From positions 1-44,171 of the forward strand of contig NZ_VCKY01000068.1 in the NCBI RefSeq assembly GCF_005889735.1: 44,171 nucleotides of DNA, given 5' to 3'. Source of the DNA: Nonomuraea turkmeniaca. GTDB lineage: Bacteria > Actinomycetota > Actinomycetes > Streptosporangiales > Streptosporangiaceae. Below, piece by piece: positions 31,382 to 39,540 of this stretch (its first letter is position 1; every line of letters starts with the position of its first letter). The position numbers were made by a program, and so were the translations under genes. The notes under the pieces are model-generated. The model did no database searches and was not told where the DNA came from. It saw only the letters and a program-made list of their open reading frames with translations.

Positions 31382-33112
31382 ATGACGTCGGGAAGGGGCG
31401 TGGCGCGGCTCGGGCCCGCGGAACGCGCCGCGGCACTGGAGGACATGGTCGCGCGGGAGCTCGACGTGGTCGTGGTCGGCGGCGGTGTCGTCGGCGCGGG
31501 GATCGCGCTCGACGCCGTGACCCGCGGCCTCGACGTCGCCCTGGTCGAGGCCAGAGACTTCGCCTCCGGCACCTCCTCACGCTCCTCCAAGCTCATCCAC
31601 GGCGGCCTGCGCTACCTGGAGCAGCTCAACTTCGAGCTCGTACGCGAGGCGCTCCAGGAACGCTCGCTCCTCCTGCAGCGGATCGCGCCGCACCTGGTCA
31701 GACCGGTGCCGTTCCTCTTCCCGATGACCCACTACGGCTGGGAGCGCCCGTACGTGGGCGCCGGCGTGGCGCTCTACGACACACTCGGCCGCGCGTCCGG
31801 GGTCACCCGAGGCGTCCCCGGCCACCGCCACCTGTCCAGGTCGCGGGCACTGCGGCTGGCCCCGGCGCTGAAGAAGACCGCCTTCACCGGCGCCGTCCAG
31901 TACTGGGACGCCCAGGTGGACGACGCACGTTTCGTGATGACGACGCTGCGCACGGCTGCCACCTACGGTGCCCTCATCGCGCCCCGAACGCAGGTCGTGG
32001 GGTTCCTGCGGGAGGGCGAGCGGGTCACCGGCGTGCGGGTACGCGACCTGGAGTGCGGCGACGAGCTGGAGGTACGCGCCCAGCAGGTGGTCAACGCCAC
32101 CGGTGTCTGGACCGACGACATCCAGGAGCTGGTGGGTGGGCGGGGCCAGATCCACGTCCGCGCGTCCAAGGGCATCCACCTTGTCGTGCCGCGTGACCGG
32201 ATCCACTCGCTGACCGGGATCATCCTGCGTACCGAGACGTCGGTGTTGTTCGTGATCCCCTGGGGCCGTCACTGGATCATCGGCACCACGGACACCGAGT
32301 GGACGCTGGACAAGGTCCACCCCGCGGCCTCCCGGGTGGACATCGACTACCTGCTCGACCACGTGAACGCCGTGTTGTCGGTGCCGCTGACCCGCGACGA
32401 CGTCGAGGGCGTCTACGCCGGGCTGCGGCCGCTGCTGTCAGGGGAGTCCGACGAGACCTCCAAGCTGTCCAGGGAGCACGTGGTGGCGCACCCGGTGCCG
32501 GGGCTGGTGATGATCGCAGGCGGGAAGTACACGACCTACCGGGTGATGGCGCGCGACGCCGTGGACGCCGTGGCGCACGGGCTCGACCAGCGGGTGCCGC
32601 GCTCGTGCACCGACCGCATCCCGCTCGTCGGCGCCGAGGGCTATCAGGCGTTGTGGAACTCCCGGCACCGGCTCGCCCAGACCTCGTCCCTGCACGTGGC
32701 CAGGATCGAGCATCTGCTCCAGCGTTACGGGTCGCTGATCGACGAGGTGCTGGAGCTGATCGAGCAGGACCCGTCGCTGGCCCGGCCGCTGGCCGGGGCC
32801 GACGACTACCTGCGCGCGGAGATCGTCTACGCCGCCACTCACGAGGGCGCCCGGCATCTCAACGACGTGCTGACCCGGCGTACGCACATCTCCATCGAGA
32901 CCTTCCACCGTGGCCTGGCCGTGGCGCAGGAGGCGGCCGAGCTGCTGGCCGGGCCGCTCGGCTGGGACGGGGAACAGGTCAAGAGGGAGGTGGAATACTT
33001 CACCAAGCGCGTGGAGGCCGAGCGCCGCTCCCAGGAGCAGGACTCCGACCAGGAGGCGGACGCGATCAGGCTAGGCGCGCCCGAGATCGTCCCCGTCGTC
33101 CTTCCGGAGTGA
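31382..33112 (+). CDS. glpD: Glycerol-3-phosphate dehydrogenase (FAD-dependent)
   Basis: 576 residues. Oxidises glycerol-3-phosphate to DHAP, passing electrons to quinone at the membrane. FAD-binding GGGVVGAGIALDAVTRG near residue 33 is followed by SRSSKLIHGGLRYLEQ, the GlpD signature, and GTTDTEWTLDKVHP. The C-terminal helical domain (from about 390) is present. ATG at 31382 follows AGGGGGAG; an ATG 36 nt upstream is less well placed. No glpK or glpF is adjacent. Its product DHAP is shared with the aldolase across the way. Confidence 0.94.
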   Translation: MTSGRGVARLGPAERAAALEDMVARELDVVVVGGGVVGAGIALDAVTRGLDVALVEARDFASGTSSRSSKLIHGGLRYLEQLNFELVREALQERSLLLQRIAPHLVRPVPFLFPMTHYGWERPYVGAGVALYDTLGRASGVTRGVPGHRHLSRSRALRLAPALKKTAFTGAVQYWDAQVDDARFVMTTLRTAATYGALIAPRTQVVGFLREGERVTGVRVRDLECGDELEVRAQQVVNATGVWTDDIQELVGGRGQIHVRASKGIHLVVPRDRIHSLTGIILRTETSVLFVIPWGRHWIIGTTDTEWTLDKVHPAASRVDIDYLLDHVNAVLSVPLTRDDVEGVYAGLRPLLSGESDETSKLSREHVVAHPVPGLVMIAGGKYTTYRVMARDAVDAVAHGLDQRVPRSCTDRIPLVGAEGYQALWNSRHRLAQTSSLHVARIEHLLQRYGSLIDEVLELIEQDPSLARPLAGADDYLRAEIVYAATHEGARHLNDVLTRRTHISIETFHRGLAVAQEAAELLAGPLGWDGEQVKREVEYFTKRVEAERRSQEQDSDQEADAIRLGAPEIVPVVLPE

Positions 33113-33114
33113 GC

Positions 33115-33609
33115 ATGGCCGAGCCGTCCCGGCAGTTGTCCGACCCCCGCGAGCTGCTGGAGGGATACCTCGACCACTACCGCGAGGAGATCCTGCGGGT
33201 GCTGGACGGGTTCCCGGAGCCCGAGGTGAGTCGGGTGCCGTCCGGGTGGACGCCGCTCGCGATGCTCAAGCACCTGGCGTACATGGAGCGGCGGTGGTTC
33301 GTCTGGGACTACGCGGGCGAGCCGATCGACGACCCGTACGGTGACCGTGACAGCGAGGAACGGCTGGTCGCGGGCGAGTCGTTCGAGGAGGTCAAGGCCT
33401 TCTACCTGGCGCAGTGCGAGCGGTCCAGGCAGGTCGTGGCCAAGGGGCGGCTGTCCGATCGGGCCTCGCGGATCGGGCGGTTCCAGCCGCCCGAGGAGCC
33501 CCCGACGCTGGGGTGGATCATGTTCCACGTCCTGGAGGAGTACATGCGGCACGCCGGGCACCTGGACATCGCCCGCGAGCTGGCGGGCGGCCCGGAGGCC
33601 GCCCGCTGA
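33115..33609 (+). CDS. DinB/DUF664 family protein
   Basis: 164 residues of four-helix-bundle type. Start ATG is 2 nt after the glpD stop, so coupled. PSGWTPLAMLKHLAYMERRWF provides the first helix His, and HVLEEYMRHAGHLDIARE the last metal-ligand pair typical of DinB-like proteins, which include bacillithiol/mycothiol-dependent transferases and hydrolases. In an actinomycete a mycothiol-linked role is conceivable but unproven. Confidence 0.82.
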   Translation: MAEPSRQLSDPRELLEGYLDHYREEILRVLDGFPEPEVSRVPSGWTPLAMLKHLAYMERRWFVWDYAGEPIDDPYGDRDSEERLVAGESFEEVKAFYLAQCERSRQVVAKGRLSDRASRIGRFQPPEEPPTLGWIMFHVLEEYMRHAGHLDIARELAGGPEAAR

Positions 33610-33612
33610 CGG

Positions 33613-34860
33613 TCACCCTGCGGGCGGGTACCGCGTGGCGTCGTGCACGTCGAGCAGCGGCTCCTTGACGCCGTCACCCGAGTCGTCGGTCCAGTTGGCG
33701 TTGCCTGTGGAGATCAGCGTGCTGCGCACGGCCAGCGAGCCCGCCCTCGTCGTCGGCTTGCGGGCGCCCGAGGTGAGGACGCCGGCCGCGCCCGCCACGT
33801 GCGGGGAGGCCATCGAGGTGCCGCTGATCGTGGCGTAGCCGCCGTTCCGGTACGTCGAGTAGATGCAGGTGCCGGGCGCGGCGATCTCCACGGTGGAGCC
33901 GTAGTTGGAGTAGAAGGCCAGGGTGTCGTCCTGGTCGGTCTCGCTGCGGCACGACAGCCTGCTGCCGCCGGCGCCGCCGGGCAGGCCGTCGTTGTCGGTC
34001 AGAGCCGACACGGTGACCACGTCGGGGTGGTTGGCGGGGAAGAAATTGGCGGTGTTCGTGCGGCTGTTGCCGGCGGCCACGACGACCACGACGCCGCGGT
34101 TGACCGCGTTCGCGATCGCGTTGCTGATCGCGCTGCTGGAGCAGCCGTTGCAGCCCAGGCTGAGGTTGATGACCTCGATGGTGGACGCGCGGGCCACCAC
34201 CCAGTCGATGCCGGCGGCGATCCCGGACAGGGTGCCGGAGCCGGCCGCGTTGAGCACCTTCACGCCGTGGATGCGGGCGCCGGGCGCGACGCCGACCGGG
34301 CCGATGGCGTTGTCGATGGCGCCCACGGTGCCCGCGACGTGCGAGCCGTGGCCGTTGTCGTCGGTGCCGGAGTTGTTCAGGCAGATGCCGGTTACGCAGT
34401 TGGCCCGGGCCACCACGTTGAGGTCGGGGTGGGTGTAGTCGACGCCGGTGTCGACGACCGCGACGTCCACGTCGATGCGTACGTCGTCGGTGCTGTCGAT
34501 GTCGAGGTTCGGGTTGTTCGGGCCGAAGATCCGCCGGACGCCGGTGGGCGTGGTCTGCGGGAAGGCGGTGACCTCGGCGTCGGGCTCGACGCTGAGCACG
34601 TTCGGGTTCCGCTTGAGCTGCTCGGCCGCGGTCGCGCTCAGGCGGGCGGTGTAGCCCTTGAAGGCGTGCTCGTAGACGCCGACGAGCTCGCCGCCGTGCT
34701 GGGACACCTGGTCCTGGGCGGCGCCGCGGGGCGCGCGCATCGAGGGGTTGAGCTGGACGATGTACGTGCCGTCCGGTGCGGCGGCGGAGACCGGGAGCGG
34801 CGTCATGGGTAACGCCAGTGCGCCGATGAGCAATGCGAGCAGGGGGGTGAGTGATCGCAT
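33613..34860 (-). CDS. Secreted subtilisin-family (S8) serine protease
   Basis: 415 residues from the ATG at 34860, which follows GAAAGGG and begins a good signal peptide (MRSLTPLLALLIGALALPMT, cut near PVSA-AAP). Residues about 30-100 are an inhibitor-I9 propeptide (GTYIVQLNPS, FKGYTARLS). The catalytic triad is D137 in VVDTGVDYTHPDL, H171 in NGHGSHVAGT and S349 in SGTSMASPHVAG, with oxyanion N265 in AAGN. Cysteines in ANCVTGIC and GCNGC suggest disulfides. There is no C-terminal anchor, so a soluble extracellular protease is expected. Its stop is 4 nt from the convergent DinB gene. Confidence 0.95.
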   Translation of the reverse strand: MRSLTPLLALLIGALALPMTPLPVSAAAPDGTYIVQLNPSMRAPRGAAQDQVSQHGGELVGVYEHAFKGYTARLSATAAEQLKRNPNVLSVEPDAEVTAFPQTTPTGVRRIFGPNNPNLDIDSTDDVRIDVDVAVVDTGVDYTHPDLNVVARANCVTGICLNNSGTDDNGHGSHVAGTVGAIDNAIGPVGVAPGARIHGVKVLNAAGSGTLSGIAAGIDWVVARASTIEVINLSLGCNGCSSSAISNAIANAVNRGVVVVVAAGNSRTNTANFFPANHPDVVTVSALTDNDGLPGGAGGSRLSCRSETDQDDTLAFYSNYGSTVEIAAPGTCIYSTYRNGGYATISGTSMASPHVAGAAGVLTSGARKPTTRAGSLAVRSTLISTGNANWTDDSGDGVKEPLLDVHDATRYPPAG

Positions 34861-34928
34861 GAAAGCCCTTTCTCGACAGGAGAATGTCAGTAAAGCTTTC
34901 ATCATTTGTCGTGAAAAGTCCATAAAAA

Positions 34929-34957
34929 AGGTGCCGATTCACTACGAATCGGCACCT
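34929..34957 (-). terminator. Intrinsic terminator of the beta-propeller lipoprotein gene
   Basis: AGGTGCCGATT (34929-34939) and AATCGGCACCT (34947-34957) make an 11-bp perfect stem with a 7-nt loop. On the minus strand it is followed directly by TTTTTTATG, a classical U-tract, 10 nt after the lipoprotein stop. It separates the kinase-lipoprotein unit from the protease gene downstream. Confidence 0.92.
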
Positions 34958-34966
34958 ATCGGTCGC

Positions 34967-36916
34967 TTAACGAAGCGGGATCCACGTTTGTGAGGCAAGC
35001 GTCGTGGCGTCGTTGACCTGGATGCCTTCCTGGGAGAGCGTCCAGATCGTGTCGCCGATGACGATCGAGCGCTGGATGCCGGGCTGGTATGCGTAGTCCC
35101 CCTGCTGCTCCTGCGTCGGATGCTTGATCATGCCGACCTTTGACACGCCCGAGTCATCGATCTTGAGGACGAGCGCGCCCGACTCGTTCTGCTGGGTGAG
35201 CGGGATCACCGACAGGCCGGTCTTCGGCCAGTACAGGAAAGCGTGCGGATCCCACTCGGCCTCCGACCCGGAGTCCTTCTGGAACAGCTGCGACAGCCGG
35301 CGCGGACTGGCCGGGTCGCTGACGTCGAACAACGACACCTGGGTGCCGAGCGTCCTGCCCTGCTCACTGGCCTCCTGGCCGATGCCGATCAGCCTGCCCT
35401 CACCGCCCGGGTGCAGGTACGCCGAGTAGCCGGTGATCTTCAGCTCGCCGGTCACCTTGGGAGCCGCCGGATCGCGCAGGTCGAGCGTGTAGAGCGGGTC
35501 GACCTGCTTGAACGTGACGCAGTAGCCGACCGCGCCGATGAACCGCACCGAGTAGATCCGCTCGCCCTCGCCGAGCCCGCCGACCTCGCCGCTCTTGGCC
35601 AGCGTGTCGGCCTTGAGCACGTGGACCGTGCTGGAGCTGTTCTTGCCGTCGGCCGAGGTGAGCGTGGTGGCGACGCGGAGATGGCCCTCGTGCTCGGACA
35701 TCGAGTACTGGTTCAGCAGCCTGCCGCTGACCTTGCCGGAGGCCACGTAGGAGGGCGGTCCTGGCGAGGCGACGTCGAACCGGTGGATCTCGGTCTCCTC
35801 CGGCGGGATCGTGGGGGTCGGCTTCGGCTCCTCGGGGGTCGGCTTCGGCTCCTCGGGGGTGGGCTCCTCGGCCGGGGCGATGTCGATCGGCATGGGGAGC
35901 ACCGACCACCAGCGCGGGTTGCTGGCCACGTACAGGCTGGTGCCGGTGCCGTACACGATGTCGCCGTCGGCGGCGAGGCTGATCGGGTCGGTGCCGGTCG
36001 TGGTGACGCCCTGCGCCAGGTCGAGCGTGTGCACGGTCAGCAACGAGGTGCCGGTGTAGTCGGCGGGGTGGCTGACCCGCTCGCACTTGACCGTGTCGGT
36101 CTTGACGGCGCCGGACGCGTCCTTGATCTCGATCTTGGGGAGCCAGGCGTCGATCGGAGCCTGGCGCACCGCGGCCTGGTTCGCCTTGATGCGCTCCGCC
36201 TCCGAGACGTTCTCCTTTGGCTGCGGGAGCGTGATGTCGGGCTGGCTGCGGGTGACGATCCTGACCGTGGAGCCGACCATCCTGGCGTCCACGTACGTGC
36301 CCTGGGGTTTGACCGTGCTCATGACCTTGGGCTCGCCGGCCAGGTCGACCAGGACGTAGCGGGTGTCGCCGAGCGGGACCGCGGAGGTCGCCTTGAACAT
36401 GGCGTCGCCGTAGCCGCGGAACAACACCAGGGCGCGGTTCCCGGACAGCAGCAGGTCGGCGGGGGCGAAGACACGCTCGTCGCCTTCGGTCAGCTTCAGG
36501 GTCGAGGTGACTTTTCGCGTGGCGGTGTCGATGATCCGCAGCGTGCCGCCGGTCACCGTGATCACCCGGTTGCCGTCGGTCTTGACCAGATCCGGCTCGT
36601 CCACACCGGCCTCGTGCACGTTGGTCGTGGAGTGCTCGGGGACGGCCGTCTTCGCGTTGGGGGTGATGGCCGCCGTGTCCTCTGCCCGCGCCGTCAGGGG
36701 CGTGACGCCGCCGAACCCCCACGGGCCGACGTTCGCCGCCGCCTTCTCCCGCAGGCCCGCCAGCATGTCGTCGCAACTGTTGTAGGCGACCAGGCGGATC
36801 GCGCCGAGGGTCGTCTTCTTCGGCGGCGCCGGCGTCTCTCCCGTGGAGGTGGTGCAGGCGGCCGTGACCGTCGCGAGTGCCGCGACGGTCACGGCCGTAC
36901 GGATCAGCGTCTTCAT
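34967..36916 (-). CDS. Beta-propeller domain lipoprotein
   Basis: 649 residues. Lipobox TVTAAC puts the lipidated Cys at C21 after a short signal peptide (MKTLIRTAVTVAALA). The remainder is repeated beta-sheet blades with phrases such as EPDLVKTDGNRVITVTGG, LYTLDLRDPAAPKVTGELK and VSLFDVSDPASPRRLSQLF, the pattern of the bacterial C-terminal beta-propeller family (PF09826 type). A Pro/Glu/Lys-Thr linker (about 349-373) splits the protein. Extracytoplasmic ligand- or protein-binding is expected. Its start is 31 nt downstream of the kinase stop on the same strand, suggesting a functional pair. Confidence 0.87.
   Translation of the reverse strand: MKTLIRTAVTVAALATVTAACTTSTGETPAPPKKTTLGAIRLVAYNSCDDMLAGLREKAAANVGPWGFGGVTPLTARAEDTAAITPNAKTAVPEHSTTNVHEAGVDEPDLVKTDGNRVITVTGGTLRIIDTATRKVTSTLKLTEGDERVFAPADLLLSGNRALVLFRGYGDAMFKATSAVPLGDTRYVLVDLAGEPKVMSTVKPQGTYVDARMVGSTVRIVTRSQPDITLPQPKENVSEAERIKANQAAVRQAPIDAWLPKIEIKDASGAVKTDTVKCERVSHPADYTGTSLLTVHTLDLAQGVTTTGTDPISLAADGDIVYGTGTSLYVASNPRWWSVLPMPIDIAPAEEPTPEEPKPTPEEPKPTPTIPPEETEIHRFDVASPGPPSYVASGKVSGRLLNQYSMSEHEGHLRVATTLTSADGKNSSSTVHVLKADTLAKSGEVGGLGEGERIYSVRFIGAVGYCVTFKQVDPLYTLDLRDPAAPKVTGELKITGYSAYLHPGGEGRLIGIGQEASEQGRTLGTQVSLFDVSDPASPRRLSQLFQKDSGSEAEWDPHAFLYWPKTGLSVIPLTQQNESGALVLKIDDSGVSKVGMIKHPTQEQQGDYAYQPGIQRSIVIGDTIWTLSQEGIQVNDATTLASQTWIPLR
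35813..35869 (-). repeat. 21-bp tandem repeat encoding the Pro-Glu-Pro linker
   Basis: The 21-nt unit GGGGGTCGGCTTCGGCTCCTC occurs twice in tandem (35813-35833, 35834-35854) with a shortened third copy to 35869. Each full unit encodes seven residues of the EEPKPTP type. Identical DNA copies suggest recent slippage; changes would only lengthen or shorten the linker. Confidence 0.85.
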
Positions 36917-36947
36917 GACCTCATGACGGGTTTCCGCGCCGGATGGT

Positions 36948-39197
36948 TCAGGACCCTCGTTGCGGGTTGAAGGTGAAGGCGGGGCTGAAGTCCACGTCGT
37001 CCGGCACCTCCAGGAGCTTGCGGAGCAGCTTGCCGGAGAAGTCGATCACCTGGACCTCGTCGTTGACGCCGTTGTCCTGCTCCCAGCAGTAGAGGTGGTT
37101 CTCGTCGTAGAAACCGAGCACCTTGTCGCAGTCGGAGTAGAACTTCCGCAGGCGATCGCCGGAGGCGGCGTCCCAGATGCAGTGGTCGCCGTCGCCCCCG
37201 TTGGGGCAGTTGGTGACGAACGCCTTGCCCGACGGCGAGAAGATGTCCTGCGTGCCGGCCGACATGGTGCCGATGCCGGGAAACGAGCGTGTGGCCGTGC
37301 CCTTGGCGTCGAAGAAGCGTATGCCCTGGTTCTTCTCGTTGCCGTAGACGTTGACCACGCCCTCGTCATCGCCGTCGAAGCCGAAGGCCGTGTCGCGGAC
37401 CGAGGAGTCGGAGACGTCGACCGTGGTGGCCTCCTTCGCGGCCACGTCCACGAGGACGAACCCGAGGTAGACCCACTTGTCCGCCCCGGTCTTGCGCTCC
37501 GTGTTGAGGAGGATCTTCGAGCCGTCCTTCGACCAGGCCCTGATGCTGCTGATCAGCGGCTCCTTGACGGTCTTGATCGTCGTGCGGTCGCCGGACTGCC
37601 GGTCGGTGATGACGATGAAGTCGTAGTCGTCGGAGCTGTAGCTCCTGCCCCTGCTGGCCAGGTAGCGGCCGTCGGGCGAGACCATGGACTCCCAGTTGCC
37701 GGCGTACTTCGTGAACGTGCCGCGCAGCGAGCCCCTCGCGTAGTCGATCCAGTCGTCCTTCGCCTTGTCGAAGATCTCGTAGGAGGTCAGGACGATCGCG
37801 TCGGACGGGTTCTCGTACAGGGAGACCTTGGCGCCGGGGAGCGTCCTCTTGGTGCCCGTCCTCGGCACGGCGGCGGACTGGGTGACGGACGGACTCGGGC
37901 TGGGACGGGTGCCGGCGCTGGTCCGCGTGCGCCCGGACGTCGGGGTCTCGGACGGTTTCGCGACGACCGATGACTTGTTGACCTGGATGACCACGACCAC
38001 ACCGGCGAGCAGCAACAACGCAGCTGCCACGGAGATGCCGACGATCAGCGGGGCCTTGCTCTTCTTCGGCGGCTGGTTGTACGTGCCGCCGTACGTCGGC
38101 TGGGTGTACGGCGGAGCCGGATGTCGCCACTGCTGTTGGGGATGCGGCGGGACCGGCCCGGAATACGCGCCCGGCGCCGGGTGCGGGACGTGGCCGGGGT
38201 AGGACATCGGCACGGACTGCGGATTCGACTGCGGACCCGACGGCGGGCCGAACGGCGCACTTGAGAGCGGGCCCGCTGGGCCGGAGTGCGGGCCGGAGGG
38301 TGGTCCGGAGGGTGGGCCGGACGGTGGCGCGAAGGGCGTCTGCGGGGCCGCCTCGGCGGCGGCCTGGGCGAGCATGCCGGGCTTGGGCGCCGGGTGCTGC
38401 AGCAGGCGCATGATCACCTGCTCGGCGGTCGGCCGCTGGGCCGGGTCCTTGTTCAGGCACGCGGCCACGACGTCACGCAGCGTCCCGTCCAGAACGCCCA
38501 GGTCCGGCTGCTGGTTGAGCACTCGGTTGATCACCGCGGGCATCGTGTCGCTGCCGAACGGCGCCCGGCCCGAGGCGGCGAACACCATCGTGCTCGCCCA
38601 CGCGAACATGTCCGCGGCCGGCCCGACGGTGTGCCCCATGATCTGCTCGGGCGGCATGTACGACGGCGTGCCCACGACCGTGCTGCTGACAGTGGAGGTG
38701 GCGTTCAGCGCCCGGGCGATGCCGAAGTCGATCACCCGCGGCCCGTCCGCACCGATGATCACATTGGCCGGTTTGAAGTCGCGGTGCACGATCCCGGCCT
38801 GATGAATCGCGGCCAGCGCGGTGGCGGTGCCGATGGCGAGCCGGTGCAGGACGGAGCCCGAGCGAGGGCCCTCCTCCTGCACGATCCGCTGTAGTGAGGG
38901 CCCCTCGATGTACTCACTGATGATGTACGGCCGGTCCTGCTCGACCCCGGTGCCCAGGACGGCGGCGGTGCAGAACGGCGCCACCTGCTGGGCCACCTGA
39001 ACCTCGCGCAGGAAACGCTCGACGCTGACGTGGTCGCCCGACAGATCGGGCCGCAGCCACTTGACCGCGACGTTTCCGCCAGAGTGGTCTCTGGCGAGGT
39101 AGACGACGCCCTGACCGCCCTCGCCGAGCCTGCCGAGGAGATCCAGGCCCCCCAGCCGTTGTGGATCTCCAGGTCGGAGCGGAGCGAAGGATGCCAT
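36948..39197 (-). CDS. Transmembrane Ser/Thr protein kinase with extracytoplasmic repeat domain
   Basis: 749 residues. The N-terminal Hanks-type kinase spans about 12-265: GEGGQGVVY, Lys in VAVKW (K46), HRDFKPAN (D140), DFG (D157) and the substrate loop GTPSYMPPEQ. A Pro/Gly/Ser-rich linker (about 285-378) has PPSGPPSGP repeats. One membrane span lies at about 382-405, followed by a 340-residue extracytoplasmic region with WD/PD40-like blades (SPDGRYLASRG, WSKDGSKILLNT). So it is a sensor kinase reading the outside through a propeller-like domain. The lipoprotein gene follows directly. No clear Shine-Dalgarno precedes 39197. Confidence 0.92.
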   Translation of the reverse strand: MASFAPLRPGDPQRLGGLDLLGRLGEGGQGVVYLARDHSGGNVAVKWLRPDLSGDHVSVERFLREVQVAQQVAPFCTAAVLGTGVEQDRPYIISEYIEGPSLQRIVQEEGPRSGSVLHRLAIGTATALAAIHQAGIVHRDFKPANVIIGADGPRVIDFGIARALNATSTVSSTVVGTPSYMPPEQIMGHTVGPAADMFAWASTMVFAASGRAPFGSDTMPAVINRVLNQQPDLGVLDGTLRDVVAACLNKDPAQRPTAEQVIMRLLQHPAPKPGMLAQAAAEAAPQTPFAPPSGPPSGPPSGPHSGPAGPLSSAPFGPPSGPQSNPQSVPMSYPGHVPHPAPGAYSGPVPPHPQQQWRHPAPPYTQPTYGGTYNQPPKKSKAPLIVGISVAAALLLLAGVVVVIQVNKSSVVAKPSETPTSGRTRTSAGTRPSPSPSVTQSAAVPRTGTKRTLPGAKVSLYENPSDAIVLTSYEIFDKAKDDWIDYARGSLRGTFTKYAGNWESMVSPDGRYLASRGRSYSSDDYDFIVITDRQSGDRTTIKTVKEPLISSIRAWSKDGSKILLNTERKTGADKWVYLGFVLVDVAAKEATTVDVSDSSVRDTAFGFDGDDEGVVNVYGNEKNQGIRFFDAKGTATRSFPGIGTMSAGTQDIFSPSGKAFVTNCPNGGDGDHCIWDAASGDRLRKFYSDCDKVLGFYDENHLYCWEQDNGVNDEVQVIDFSGKLLRKLLEVPDDVDFSPAFTFNPQRGS

Positions 39198-39235
39198 GAA
39201 GGGATTCTGTCGCTATGGCGCGGATCCGCAAAAAC

Positions 39236-39247
39236 TACCCATGGGTA
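39236..39247. promoter_or_regulatory. TACCCATGGGTA palindrome upstream of the kinase
   Basis: Perfect 12-bp palindrome 39 bp upstream of the kinase start in the AT-richer promoter gap (39198-39299). It may be an operator for the kinase-lipoprotein unit. Palindromes of this size are rare by chance in one short gap but not conclusive. Confidence 0.35.
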
Positions 39248-39299
39248 ACTTTGCGAAAATCGCCCTCTGTGCACGTGATGTGCAACAGCAGGACAAGGG

Positions 39300-39535
39300 A
39301 TGTCCATCGGCGGGCCGACCGCGGTGCTGGAGATCGGCGGCGTGCGGCCGCTGACCGACCCACGTTCGACGCCCCGGCGAATACCCGATCGGGAACAGGG
39401 CGCGGCGGCCGAGCGCGCCGGCGCGCCCGTGCGGGCGCTGCCCAACTGGACGTCCGTCGACGTGGGCGGTGCGGTGCGGATGGCGGGGGTGCCGGCGCAG
39501 CACGGGCCGGACGGGATCGAGCACCTGGCAGGGTG
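39300..39535 (+). pseudogene. Remnant of an MBL-fold (UlaG-like) hydrolase gene
   Basis: Starting at ATG 39300 the frame reads SIGGPTAVLEIGGVRPLTDP, the usual N-terminus of UlaG-like metallo-beta-lactamase-fold proteins. Near 39360-39400 the expected continuation FDAPGEYPIGN is present but spread over two other frames (FDAP in one, GEYPIGN in the next), meaning two indels. The sequence then jumps to VRALPNWTSVDVGG and GVPAQHGPDGIEHLAG, normally about 100 residues further on. The metal-binding HxHxDH region is deleted. The fragment ends at the start of the next gene. Confidence 0.75.
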
Positions 39536-39540
39536 GGATC

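Noticed and set aside
31382..33112. glpD considered part of the aga operon regulon
   Set aside because: It lies on the opposite strand beyond the regulator gene, and a TTTCTG-N12-CAGAAA site is not seen in its 78-bp leader; only a metabolic link through DHAP is evident.
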